A stretch of 16,456 nt of DNA, from NCBI GenBank assembly GCA_003164375.1, contig PLTE01000096.1, positions 132 to 16,587 on the forward strand, given 5' to 3'. The position numbers and the translations under genes are program-made. Shown here piece by piece: positions 1 to 6,912 of this stretch. Numbering within the stretch: position 1 is the first letter of the stretch; every line of letters starts with the position of its first letter. The DNA is from Hyphomicrobiales bacterium (GTDB taxonomy: Bacteria > Pseudomonadota > Alphaproteobacteria > Rhizobiales > Xanthobacteraceae). The notes beneath the pieces are model-generated. The model made no database searches, was not told the DNA's origin, and saw nothing but the letters and a program-made list of their open reading frames with translations.

Positions 1-32
1 TGGGCAATGATGGCGATATTGCGCAGATTCAT
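1..32 (-). CDS. typA: TypA/BipA translational GTPase, N-terminal start only (partial)
   Basis: Only the first ten codons and part of the eleventh are inside the window; the gene runs off its left edge. Read on the minus strand from the ATG at 30-32 they give MNLRNIAIIA, followed by a codon starting CA (His or Gln). This matches the very conserved opening of TypA/BipA, where the text continues into the G1 loop HVDHGKTT. TypA is a ribosome-binding GTPase related to EF-G that helps 50S assembly and growth under stress or cold. No Shine-Dalgarno sequence is visible upstream. The identification rests on a short but distinctive match; the GTPase motifs themselves are not visible here. Confidence 0.8.
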   Translation of the reverse strand, partial: MNLRNIAIIA

Positions 33-60
33 GATTCGGACGGGTTTTCGTTGATTGTTA

Positions 61-91
61 AACCGTTACGGGCCCCAAAGGGCCCGCGGTT
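61..91 (-). promoter_or_regulatory. Hairpin at the 5' end of the typA leader
   Basis: An inverted repeat pairs AACCG and CGGGCCC (61-65, 69-75) with GGGCCCG and CGGTT (80-91), leaving a 3-nt bulge (66-68) and a 4-nt loop (76-79). With the promoter candidate at 99-126, the typA mRNA would begin directly with this 12-bp GC-rich stem. It has no T-run, so it is not an obvious intrinsic terminator. A role in mRNA stability or temperature-dependent folding is inference. Confidence 0.45.
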
Positions 92-98
92 GGCAAGG

Positions 99-126
99 TA
101 TATAGTCAGTTTCGCCGCAGAAGCAA
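99..126 (-). promoter_or_regulatory. Candidate sigma-70 promoter for typA
   Basis: On the minus strand, TTGCTT (121-126) and TATATA (99-104) are separated by 16 bases. They lie in the 125-bp gap between the upstream gene's stop and the typA start. Transcription would begin near base 92, about 60 nt before the typA ATG. The boxes were seen by eye and fit the vegetative consensus well, but no start site is known. Confidence 0.45.
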
Positions 127-135
127 TCCGATCGC

Positions 136-153
136 GAAACCGGCTTCGCCGGC
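136..153 (-). terminator. Weak terminator-like hairpin after the TAXI gene
   Basis: Just after the TAXI stop, read on minus, a CCGGC-GAA-GCCGG hairpin (140-152) is followed by TTTCG. The stem is short and the T-run has only three bases, so efficiency as an intrinsic terminator is doubtful. Confidence 0.25.
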
Positions 154-157
154 AGCT

Positions 158-1735
158 TTACGCGGCGGCTGCCTTGCTGCCGGCGTCGGTCCCGGCATGA
201 TCGAGGATCGCGGTGCGCCTTGCGGCGATGGCGAAACGAAGCTGGTCGAGCGCAAAGGCAAACGACATGCGCACGGTCTCGTCGAATTCCTCGTGCTCGC
301 TCTGATGGATGATCGCGATTACCAGATTGTCGGCGTCGATCTGCAGGTGTTCGAGTGTCTCCAAGCTCTGCGCCGCATGGGCTTTGCGCACGAGGTCGAG
401 CACGCGTTGCAAGAGCCGCAGGCGCCGCGTGCGGGTGTCGCGGCGCAGATAGCTGGCGAGGCCGGCGATGGCCGATCCGAATACCGGGAAAATCAGCATG
501 CCGTAAAAAATGTCGTCGCCGTATTTGTCGAAGAACGACTGCTGACTGTCCGACAGATAAGCGAGCGCGCCCGGATGCGACACCACGTCGGCATCCTTGT
601 CGGTCGACGGGGCCTCGATCTTCACTTCGCCCGGCATCGCAATCGCGAGCGATTGCCGCGACGAGTACAGCACCTTCGCCAGCGTCGCGACGCTGGAATC
701 GCTGAACGATTTGCGCGCGACCAGATATTCACCGAAGCTGAGGCTCTTAAGGCTGTCGTCGGGCGTGGGCGGAATGCCGCCGAACGTGCCAGCATCGATA
801 TCGACCGAATCGAAAGCGGGATTGCGTTTGGCGATACCATCGGCCTGATCGATCGCGATGAAGGTGGGCGCAACGCCGTTCTGAGTGGCCGCCGTGACCG
901 CGCTGGAAATCGCCTGGCCCGTCGCCGAGCCGGCGACGAACAGCGCGTCGACCTGATTGTTCTTGACGGCGTCGGCGAGGTCCTTCGGATCGATCTCCGA
1001 AGCGGTCACTTTGGCGAGCGATACGCCATAGTGGCTCAGGACGAGATCGAGCAGGCCTGCGGTCGCTTCGCTTCCGGTCACGATACCAACCCGTTTGCCG
1101 GAAAGCTGCTCCACCTTTTCGAGCTTTTTGCTGTCGCCGCTATCGCTACTATCGCTGGTGTCGTCGCTGTCGTCGGTATCGTCGCTTTTGGCGGCTTTGG
1201 CAGCTTTGGCGCCCTTGGCGGCTTTCGAGCCTTTGCTGCTTTTGCCGGTCTTGGCGCCTTTGCCGCCCTTGGCGGCTTTCGCCGCCGCCGTACTCTTGGC
1301 GTCGGTTTTGGCGTTGGCGGCGCCCTCGGACTTGTTCGCGGCGGCGGGCGCGGGGACGATCAAGGCCATGACGTTCTGGCGCAGAATGGCGACCACCGGC
1401 CAATTCAGCGAGTCGTCGAGATTGCTCGGCAGAATGGCGAAGTCGGCTTGATCCTTGCTCATGGCCTCGGCACTGGCCCTTGGTCCGGAGGTCGAAACCA
1501 GCTGCAAGTGCAGGCGATGATGTTGTTTGGTGAGGAGATCGGACAGCGCCAGCACGAATCTGGCATCGCGCGGCCCGGCGGCGATCCGCATATGGTCGGC
1601 GTCGGCGGTGATAGTGATAGCCGCCCAGACGGCGCTGACGAGCACTGCGGTGCCGAGAATGGCGACCAGCCAAGTATGGCGCAAAAACAGCCTGACGCGG
1701 TTTCGCACCATGTGTTCCAGCGACTCGATACTCAT
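158..1735 (-). CDS. TAXI-family TRAP-type solute-binding membrane protein
   Basis: This encodes a 525-residue protein when begun at the ATG at 1735. It resembles the TAXI family of periplasmic ligand-binding proteins: one membrane anchor (residues about 21-42, HTWLVAILGTAVLV), then a binding domain with the segments MRIAAGPRD, QADFAILPSN and GKRVGIVTGSEAT. A second membrane segment lies at about 408-430 (FYGMLIFPVFGSAIAG). It is followed by a cytoplasmic tail rich in charged helix. Residues about 131-204 are a Lys/Ala then Asp/Ser low-complexity insert. The frame stays open to 2002, but those extra residues are Arg/Gly/Ser-rich and do not look conserved, so the later ATG next to the membrane anchor is preferred. 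No TRAP permease gene is adjacent, and the C-terminal anchor suggests a sensor or accessory role rather than ordinary transport; that is inference. The neighbour typA is read in the same direction, but a separate promoter is likely. Confidence 0.75.
   Translation of the reverse strand: MSIESLEHMVRNRVRLFLRHTWLVAILGTAVLVSAVWAAITITADADHMRIAAGPRDARFVLALSDLLTKQHHRLHLQLVSTSGPRASAEAMSKDQADFAILPSNLDDSLNWPVVAILRQNVMALIVPAPAAANKSEGAANAKTDAKSTAAAKAAKGGKGAKTGKSSKGSKAAKGAKAAKAAKSDDTDDSDDTSDSSDSGDSKKLEKVEQLSGKRVGIVTGSEATAGLLDLVLSHYGVSLAKVTASEIDPKDLADAVKNNQVDALFVAGSATGQAISSAVTAATQNGVAPTFIAIDQADGIAKRNPAFDSVDIDAGTFGGIPPTPDDSLKSLSFGEYLVARKSFSDSSVATLAKVLYSSRQSLAIAMPGEVKIEAPSTDKDADVVSHPGALAYLSDSQQSFFDKYGDDIFYGMLIFPVFGSAIAGLASYLRRDTRTRRLRLLQRVLDLVRKAHAAQSLETLEHLQIDADNLVIAIIHQSEHEEFDETVRMSFAFALDQLRFAIAARRTAILDHAGTDAGSKAAAA
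1125..1345 (-). repeat. Low-complexity Lys/Ala to Asp/Ser coding tract
   Basis: This DNA tract is built of GGC/GCC and TTT/CTT-type codons within the TAXI gene. On the minus strand it encodes an Ala-Lys-Gly-rich stretch with units such as KAAKGGKGAK and KAAKGAKAAKAAK, then an acidic Asp/Ser/Thr run before KKLEKVEQL. The composition resembles histone H1-like tails and is not part of the binding fold. It probably arose by slippage of short units. Confidence 0.75.
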
Positions 1736-2378
1736 GTGCCTACCCGATGAGCGGCCGGCCGGAGCCGAGCCCGTACCACCTTCCCGGCGCAAGTGTCGGG
1801 ACAGCCAAAACCTCATAGCAAGCGGCGGACGATGCGGTAGTCCGGACGGCATGGTTAATCCTAACACGGCTCCTCTATTTTGGCGCCATAGCGCGACCTT
1901 GCGTTCAAGGGCCAAACCGCTGTGTTGGTTAATCGCGGTGCGTAAGGCATCTGAGTTTCGACCCGATCTGTGGCTCGACTTTGACGCAGCATTTTGGTGC
2001 ACCCCGATCTTTTCCGAAAACCGGTTCCCACCCCCGGATCAAGTCCGGGGCAGGCATTTTCCGGATCATGCTTGCGCCGCCCTGCCGGCTCAAGCCCCGG
2101 CCGGCCGGCGCCATGGGCCGAACCGGAAGCCCGACGGCATCGCCCTCTGGAGCATACGCATCTCGCCGCTGGTCTCGGAGGTCACAAGACCGACCCGCCG
2201 CTCGGATGCATCAACGATGCTACAACCACGGGCGGCGGAGCCGATGTTCAATGACCAGCCGATAAAGACCTCCGGCGAACGCCTTGCGGGGAATCTCGCG
2301 CCTTGCGCAGTTGTTTGCTAGGCAGGGATTTCGCCCGCCTTTGCGGGGTACTATGGCGGTCTGCATTGGAGCTTGCGC
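1736..2378. other. Spacer between the TAXI gene and phhB
   Basis: About 640 bp lie between two divergent genes. The left 267 bp stay open in the TAXI frame but look non-coding. The centre holds a nested palindromic repeat (2004-2071). A short CCCGC/GCGGG hairpin (2335-2348) lies in the phhB leader. No further convincing gene or RNA was seen. Confidence 0.5.
2004..2071. repeat. Hyphomicrobiales-type intergenic repeat with nested palindrome
   Basis: The outer element runs from CCGATCTTTTCCGAAAACCGG to GGATCATGC, a layout known from dispersed intergenic repeats of this order. Inserted within it is a second palindrome, CCCCGGA (2032-2038) and TCCGGGG (2044-2050), with a 5-nt spacer. A shorter copy without the insert lies at 3169-3210. 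Confidence 0.65.
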
Positions 2379-2669
2379 ATGAGTCAAAAACTCTCGGGGG
2401 AAGCGCGCAAGACGGCGCTCGCTAGCCTTAAGGGCTGGAGCGAGGTTGCCGGCCGCGACGCCATCACCAAGAAATTCGTCTTTGCCGATTTCAATCAGGC
2501 GTTCGGGTTTATGACCCGCGCGGCGCTGGTGGCGGAAAAACTCGACCATCATCCGGAATGGTTCAATGTCTACAAAACCGTCGAGGTGACGCTGTCGACC
2601 CACGATGCCGGTGGCTTGACCGAGCTCGACGTCAAGCTCGCCGCGGCGATGGACAAGCTCGCGGGCTGA
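2379..2669 (+). CDS. phhB: Pterin-4a-carbinolamine dehydratase
   Basis: The 96-residue product is full length for the PCD/DCoH family. It dehydrates 4a-hydroxytetrahydrobiopterin, recycling the pterin cofactor of aromatic amino acid hydroxylases; in bacteria without such a hydroxylase its substrate is uncertain. The family signature is clear: EKLDHHPEW with H57, H58 and P59, followed by NVYKTVEVTLSTHDAGGLT with H75, giving the three expected catalytic histidines. The ATG at 2379 is chosen because GGAG (2368-2371) lies seven bases upstream; a TTG at 2373 in the same frame would be too close to it. No phenylalanine hydroxylase gene is in view. The next gene on the same strand starts 82 bp downstream with its own ribosome binding site, so the two could be co-transcribed. 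Confidence 0.9.
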   Translation: MSQKLSGEARKTALASLKGWSEVAGRDAITKKFVFADFNQAFGFMTRAALVAEKLDHHPEWFNVYKTVEVTLSTHDAGGLTELDVKLAAAMDKLAG

Positions 2670-2751
2670 CGGCCGCCTTGCGGCTGCCGCTTTCGGGAGC
2701 CATTTCTGGGCCGTCCGGCCCGGGGCCGTGGATCGTCCGGAGGTCTAGCCA

Positions 2752-3153
2752 ATGTGGTTTCGCGAGCAAGCCGCCACCTGGCAAAACATGTCTTGGCAGG
2801 ATTTCGCTGCACTGTCGCGTCGGATGGCCGCCGACGAGGCCGAGTTACGGCGCAAATTCTGGCGCAAGCTTCTGCGCGAGGCGGCAAATATTCCCTTCGT
2901 GGAAGATGCACTCACCGCCCATTATTGCGCCTTCGACCGCCAGACGCCGCTTTATGTGAAGATCGCGCTGGTCGGCGCGGTGGTCTATTTCATGGTGCCG
3001 GACGATTTGATTCCGGATTCCGTTCCCGTGCTCGGCGTTCTCGACGATGCCGCGGTGATCGCGGGGGCCATGAAGCTGTTTTCCTCGCATTTCAAGGCCG
3101 AGCATCGCGAGGCGGCGCGGCGCACCTTGGCGCGCATGCGCGAGGAAATGTGA
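2752..3153 (+). CDS. DUF1232 / YkvA family membrane protein
   Basis: This 133-residue protein has the DUF1232 signature near residues 67-100: a hydrophobic helix (YVKIALVGAVVYFMVP) running into DDLIPDSVPVLGVLDD. The family, including YkvA-like proteins, is widespread and has no firm biochemical role. The N-terminal 60 residues are charged and helical (ADEAELRRKFWRKLLREA) and probably cytoplasmic. The start is well supported by GGAGG (2739-2743) eight bases before the ATG. It sits 82 bp after phhB on the same strand and 62 bp from the convergent oxidoreductase gene. Family membership is secure; function is unknown. Confidence 0.88.
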   Translation: MWFREQAATWQNMSWQDFAALSRRMAADEAELRRKFWRKLLREAANIPFVEDALTAHYCAFDRQTPLYVKIALVGAVVYFMVPDDLIPDSVPVLGVLDDAAVIAGAMKLFSSHFKAEHREAARRTLARMREEM

Positions 3154-3168
3154 TCTAAAGATTACGCA

Positions 3169-3210
3169 CGATCTCTTCCGAAAACCGGTAGCTCCGTTTC
3201 GGGATCATGC
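3169..3210. repeat. Short intergenic palindromic repeat between convergent genes
   Basis: CGATCTCTTCCGAAAACCGG followed by TTTCGGGATCATGC is a shorter relative of the element at 2004-2071. It can fold through CCGAAA (3179-3184) with TTTCGG, flanked by GATC on both sides. It fills nearly all of the gap between two convergent genes, so it may end transcription from both sides; that is inference. Confidence 0.6.
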
Positions 3211-3215
3211 GCTAG

Positions 3216-4190
3216 TCACGGACGTAACACGATCTTCCCCATGACCTTACGGTCGGCGATGGCTTTGAGCGCGGCTGCAATCTCCGCCAAGGGATAGACC
3301 GCGTGCACATGCGCGCTCAACTTTCCTTCGGCGCACCAGCGCACGATATCGGTCATGAGTTCCTGTTGCGCCGCGGGCTCGCGCCGCACCCACGCGCCCC
3401 ATGACACGCCGCGGACATCGCAGCTCTTCAGAAGCACGAGATTGAGCGGCAGCTTTGGGATTTCTCCCGCGGCAAAGCCGATTACGAGATAGCGGCCTTC
3501 CCAGCCGAGCGAACGCAGAGCGGGCTCCGCATAAGGACCGCCGACCGGATCGTAGACCACGTCGACGCCGCGCTCGCCGCCTAGCCGTTTGAGCGCAGCG
3601 CGCAGGTCCTCCGTTGCGTAATTTACCGTTTCGTCGGCACCGTGGGTGCGGGCAAAATCGAGTTTCTCGTCCGAGGAGGCGCAGGCTACGACACGCGCCC
3701 CCATGATCTTGCCGAGCTCGATCGTGGCAAGCCCGGTGCCGCCGGAGGCGCCGAGCACGACCAGCGTCTCGCCTGATTTGAGCGCGGCGCGCTTGCGCAG
3801 CGCATAGAGCGTTGTGCCGTATGTGACGATGAGACCGGAGGCGCGGTCGAAATCGAGCTTGTCGGGAAGCTTGACGAGCTGGAGCGCCGGCACCGCGACC
3901 GCTTCGCGCGCCGCGCCCCAGCCGATATTGCCCATGACGCGATCACCGGGAGCGACAGCGGTTACGCCTGCGCCGACGCTTTCCACCACCCCGGCGAATT
4001 CCGCCGCCGGCGAAAAAGGAAATGGCGGTTTGTGTTGATATTTGCCGGCGATGATCAGCGTGTCGAAGAAGTTCAGCGCCGCCGCCTTGACCCGCACCAC
4101 GGCCTGGCCCGGCCCGGCTTGTGGTTCTGGGATGTCCGTCAGTTCAAGTTCGTCGGGCGTGCAGAAATGGCTACATAGGATCGCTTTCAT
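3216..4190 (-). CDS. NADPH:quinone oxidoreductase, MDR family
   Basis: The 324-residue product is a typical zinc-free medium-chain dehydrogenase/reductase of the quinone oxidoreductase group. The N-terminal GroES-like domain (1-125) has ALNFFDTLIIAGKY and the AAEFAGVVESVGAGV block. The Rossmann part follows, with the dinucleotide loop at about 145-160 (VVLGASGGTGLATIELGK) and the later blocks HGADETVNY and VDVVYDPVGG. The catalytic and structural zinc cysteines of alcohol dehydrogenases are absent. Expected role: NADPH-dependent reduction of quinones or reactive enals in the cytoplasm; the substrate cannot be told. No strong Shine-Dalgarno is visible before the ATG at 4190. It is divergent from the ialB gene, with a 205-bp shared upstream region. 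Confidence 0.88.
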   Translation of the reverse strand: MKAILCSHFCTPDELELTDIPEPQAGPGQAVVRVKAAALNFFDTLIIAGKYQHKPPFPFSPAAEFAGVVESVGAGVTAVAPGDRVMGNIGWGAAREAVAVPALQLVKLPDKLDFDRASGLIVTYGTTLYALRKRAALKSGETLVVLGASGGTGLATIELGKIMGARVVACASSDEKLDFARTHGADETVNYATEDLRAALKRLGGERGVDVVYDPVGGPYAEPALRSLGWEGRYLVIGFAAGEIPKLPLNLVLLKSCDVRGVSWGAWVRREPAAQQELMTDIVRWCAEGKLSAHVHAVYPLAEIAAALKAIADRKVMGKIVLRP

Positions 4191-4339
4191 GCGAAATTCA
4201 TAGCAGGCTTCGGTGCCGACCGCCGCGCCTTGTTGGCTAATATTCGGCGCTGCCCGGTCCGGGGCGGTGTCGGCCAGCCCACACCGCCGGCGCTGCGGGG
4301 TCTGCCGAGCCCGTCTATCTCATTCCACTTTCGGCCGAA

Positions 4340-4369
4340 TTGGATTAAGTTCGATTGATTTGCTATCAA
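4340..4369 (+). promoter_or_regulatory. Candidate promoter for ialB
   Basis: TTGGAT (4340-4345) and TATCAA (4364-4369), 18 bases apart, form a plausible sigma-70 promoter with TGC directly before the -10 box. Transcription would start near 4376. That would exclude the ATG at 4369 and favour the one at 4396 as the ialB start. Confidence 0.4.
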
Positions 4370-4395
4370 TGCCTGGGGCATTTCCGCGAGGGCCG

Positions 4396-5064
4396 ATGCG
4401 CATCGAACGACGGTGGCGGCTAGCTTTTGTGCTGCTGGTTGCGGCGCCGTTCGCTATTCCGGCTGCCGCCCAGCAAGCACCCGAGCCGGCAGCTAATCCA
4501 CCTGCTGCTGCTCCGGCCAAGCCGAAACCAAAGCCGGCGCCCAAACCGGCGCCCAACCCTGCGGCTGCGGCGACGCCTGCAAAACCCGCGGCACCGGCCG
4601 CGGCGGTCGCCGGCGGGGCACAGCCAAAATTACTCGGCCAATATGGCGAGTGGGGCGCCTATACCGCGTCCGCTGCCGGCAAGAAAATCTGCTTCGCGAT
4701 CGCTAAGCCGACATCGTCGCAAACCACTCCGCCGAATCGGCCGCGCAACCCCACCTATATGTTCATTTCGACGCGTCCGGCGGATAAGGTGACCAACGAG
4801 GTTTCCATCATCATCGGCTATCCTTTCAAGCCGAGCTCCGAGGCGAGCGTGGTCGTCGGTTCGACGGCGTTCGCGCTCTACACCCAGCAGGACGGCGCCT
4901 GGATCAAGAATGCGGCCGAGGAAGCACAAATGGTCGGCGCCATGCGGGCCGGCGACACGGCCGTAGTAAAGGGCGTGTCGGCGAAGGGAACGCAATCGAC
5001 CGATAGCTATACGCTCAAGGGCATCTCGCAGGCGCTGGATCGCACTGCGCGGGAATGCCCGTAG
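4396..5064 (+). CDS. Invasion-associated locus B (IalB) family secreted protein
   Basis: This encodes a 222-residue exported protein. A signal peptide covers residues 1 to about 25 (MRIERRWRLAFVLLVAAPFA, cleavage near AAA-QQ). A low-complexity Ala/Pro/Lys linker follows (about 27-75, with repeated PKP and PAP units), then an IalB domain (about 78-222). The domain shows GQYGEWGAYTA at its start, two cysteines (C99, C221) that could form a periplasmic disulfide, and the end LDRTARECP. IalB was named for erythrocyte invasion in Bartonella, but the family is general in free-living Hyphomicrobiales, so virulence should not be inferred. An in-frame ATG at 4369 overlaps the promoter candidate and would give a poorer signal peptide. 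rlmN follows on the same strand after 119 bp, a pairing found in related bacteria. Confidence 0.85.
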   Translation: MRIERRWRLAFVLLVAAPFAIPAAAQQAPEPAANPPAAAPAKPKPKPAPKPAPNPAAAATPAKPAAPAAAVAGGAQPKLLGQYGEWGAYTASAAGKKICFAIAKPTSSQTTPPNRPRNPTYMFISTRPADKVTNEVSIIIGYPFKPSSEASVVVGSTAFALYTQQDGAWIKNAAEEAQMVGAMRAGDTAVVKGVSAKGTQSTDSYTLKGISQALDRTARECP

Positions 5065-5143
5065 ACCGCTTCCGTTCTCGCGATTGAACTGTCAAAGACC
5101 CCATGGTGGTCTTATGTAATGGCCGCCTTATCTATGGTTCGGC

Positions 5144-5163
5144 GAGCTGTTAACAGCTCTTTT
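5144..5163 (+). terminator. Perfect palindrome plus T-run between ialB and rlmN
   Basis: GAGCTGTTAACAGCTC (5144-5159) is a perfect 16-bp palindrome. As RNA it gives a 6-bp stem with a UUAA loop, followed directly by TTTT (5160-5163). It ends only 20 bases before the rlmN ATG. It may terminate ialB transcripts, attenuate rlmN, or be a dimeric regulator's operator; sequence alone does not decide. Confidence 0.4.
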
Positions 5164-5183
5164 CGAATTGCTTTGGATTGACC

Positions 5184-6416
5184 ATGACCGCTCCGCTTGC
5201 AGCGACCGAGACATTCCCCGCAGCGTCGCCCGCTTTCGTCGAGAAGCGGCCGCTGGCGACTTATCTCGCGCCGGCGCAGCCGTCGCTGGTCGGCCTTTCG
5301 CGCGATCAATTGGTCCAGGCGCTCGGCACGATCGAGGTGCCGGAACGGCAGCGTCGCATGCGGGCGCAGCAGATTTGGCATTGGCTCTATGTGCGAGGCG
5401 CGCAGAACTTCGACGCCATGACGACCTTGTCGAAGGATGTCCGCTCGGCGCTGGCGCAACGCTTCACCGTGGCGCGGCCGGAAATCGCCGCCGAGCAGAT
5501 TTCGGTCGACGGCACCAGGAAGTGGCTGATCCGGCTCCCGGGCGAAATCGACGGCGCGCCGCACGAGGTGGAATGCGTCTACATTCCGGAAGCCGACCGC
5601 GGCACTTTATGCATTTCGAGTCAGGTCGGCTGTACGCTCAATTGCACGTTCTGCCACACCGGCACGCAGCGCCTGGTGCGCAATCTGACGGCGGGCGAAA
5701 TCGCCGGCCAGGTGGTGCTGGCGCGCGATCAGCTCGGCGATTGGACCCCGACGAATGAACAGCAACCGGCCCAGGCCGGCGGTGAGAAACGCACGCGTCT
5801 TGTCTCCAACATCGTCATGATGGGAATGGGCGAGCCGCTCTACAATTTCGAGGCGGTGCGCGACGGCCTCGCGATCGTCGCCGATGGCGAGGGCCTGAGC
5901 ATTTCCAAGCGGCGAATCACGCTGTCGACCTCGGGCGTCGTTCCCAACATCGCGCGCGCCGGTGCGGAGATCGGCTCGATGCTCGCGGTGTCGCTGCATG
6001 CCGTGACCGACGAGTTGCGCGACCGGCTGGTGCCGCTCAATCGCAAATATCCGTTGCGCGAACTGCTCGACGCTTGCCGCAATTATCCCGGTGTCAGCAA
6101 CGCGCGGCGTATTACTTTCGAATATGTCATGCTCAAGGGCGTCAACGACTCGCTCGCCGACGCCAAGGCGCTGGTGCGGCTGCTCAAGGGCATCCCGGCC
6201 AAGATCAATCTGATCCCGTTCAATCCCTGGCCCGGTACGTCCTTCGAATGTTCGGACGATGCGACGATCGGCGCCTTCTCCGACATCGTCTTCAACGCCG
6301 GCTACGCCAGCCCCGTGCGGACGCCGCGCGGGCGCGACATCCTCGCCGCCTGCGGCCAGCTCAAGAGCGAGACGGAGAAGTTGCGCGCGCGGGCGTTGCT
6401 GGCGGCCGGAGCGTAA
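5184..6416 (+). CDS. rlmN: 23S rRNA (A2503-C2) / tRNA (A37-C2) methyltransferase RlmN
   Basis: RlmN is a radical SAM enzyme that methylates C2 of A2503 in 23S rRNA and of A37 in some tRNAs. The 410-residue product has the cluster motif GCTLNCTFCHTG, with C150, C154 and C157 binding the 4Fe-4S cluster. It also has both extra cysteines of the mechanism: C143 (GTLCISSQ, seven residues before the cluster as in E. coli C118) and C390 (ILAACGQL, equivalent to C355). MMGMGEPL and AVSLHA blocks are present. A hydrophilic insertion of about 20 residues (around DWTPTNEQQPAQAGGEK) is longer than in E. coli. The ATG at 5184 is taken rather than the in-frame TTG at 5178; no strong Shine-Dalgarno is seen for either. 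Its 3' end overlaps the convergent dsbB by 56 bp. Confidence 0.95.
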   Translation: MTAPLAATETFPAASPAFVEKRPLATYLAPAQPSLVGLSRDQLVQALGTIEVPERQRRMRAQQIWHWLYVRGAQNFDAMTTLSKDVRSALAQRFTVARPEIAAEQISVDGTRKWLIRLPGEIDGAPHEVECVYIPEADRGTLCISSQVGCTLNCTFCHTGTQRLVRNLTAGEIAGQVVLARDQLGDWTPTNEQQPAQAGGEKRTRLVSNIVMMGMGEPLYNFEAVRDGLAIVADGEGLSISKRRITLSTSGVVPNIARAGAEIGSMLAVSLHAVTDELRDRLVPLNRKYPLRELLDACRNYPGVSNARRITFEYVMLKGVNDSLADAKALVRLLKGIPAKINLIPFNPWPGTSFECSDDATIGAFSDIVFNAGYASPVRTPRGRDILAACGQLKSETEKLRARALLAAGA

Positions 6417-6912
6417 GCACCGCGGCCAGCGCCGAAAGCCCCGCCAGAAACGCCGCGATGGCGGCGTTCCAGACCGCGAGCGACACGCCGAAAACGCGAA
6501 GCTCGACTTCGTCGCAACGCACGACTTTCACGGTTTTCAGCTGCTTCAGAAAATCGCTGACCGAGCCGACGTGGTCCAGCGGGCCAGTGCAGTCATTCGG
6601 ACCGGGCCAAAGATGAAACTCGACGCCCGAATGATAGACGCCAAGGACAGCGCCGACCGCAAAGATCAAGGAAATCAACGCGAAAATCGCCGCCGTGAGG
6701 TTTTTCCCGCCGCGCCGGACAGGTACAAGCGTCAGTGCGGCGAGCGCAATGCCAACGTAATAGGGGATGCGCTCCTTGTAACAGAGCTCACACGGGATAT
6801 AGCCGAGCGACTGAAAAAACCATGCGCCGGCGATCGTCGCCGTCGCGAGGACGATGATCGCCAGAGCGATGCGGAAAGGCGTGAGAGCTTCCAAGATGCG
6901 TTCAAAGGACAT
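6361..6912 (-). CDS. dsbB: Disulfide bond formation protein B (DsbB)
   Basis: This encodes a 183-residue inner membrane protein of the DsbB family, which reoxidises periplasmic DsbA and passes electrons to quinone. Four membrane segments are visible (about 14-32, 51-68, 72-93 and 144-172). The first periplasmic loop has the CxxC pair C41/C44 (IPCELCYKERIPYY), and the second has C108 (GPNDCTGPLD) and C133 (VVRCDEVEL), so all four redox cysteines are present. The start at 6912 lies 8 bp before the upstream yqaA stop is completed, an 11-bp overlap that suggests translational coupling. The last 18 codons, a Pro/Ala/Ser/Arg tail after the final membrane segment, lie antisense to the end of rlmN. 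A DsbA partner is not in view. Confidence 0.92.
   Translation of the reverse strand: MSFERILEALTPFRIALAIIVLATATIAGAWFFQSLGYIPCELCYKERIPYYVGIALAALTLVPVRRGGKNLTAAIFALISLIFAVGAVLGVYHSGVEFHLWPGPNDCTGPLDHVGSVSDFLKQLKTVKVVRCDEVELRVFGVSLAVWNAAIAAFLAGLSALAAVLTLRPPATPARATSPSRS

Noticed and set aside
197..1750. A 517-codon open frame on plus, opposite the TAXI gene
   Set aside because: It is the antisense shadow of a GC-rich gene. Its Arg/Gly-rich product has no recognisable fold, while the minus strand encodes a clear family with membrane segments.
1736..2002. N-terminal extension of the TAXI protein by 89 residues
   Set aside because: The extra residues are Arg/Gly/Ser-rich without domain features, and the membrane anchor begins near the later ATG. 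A longer start is possible but unsupported.
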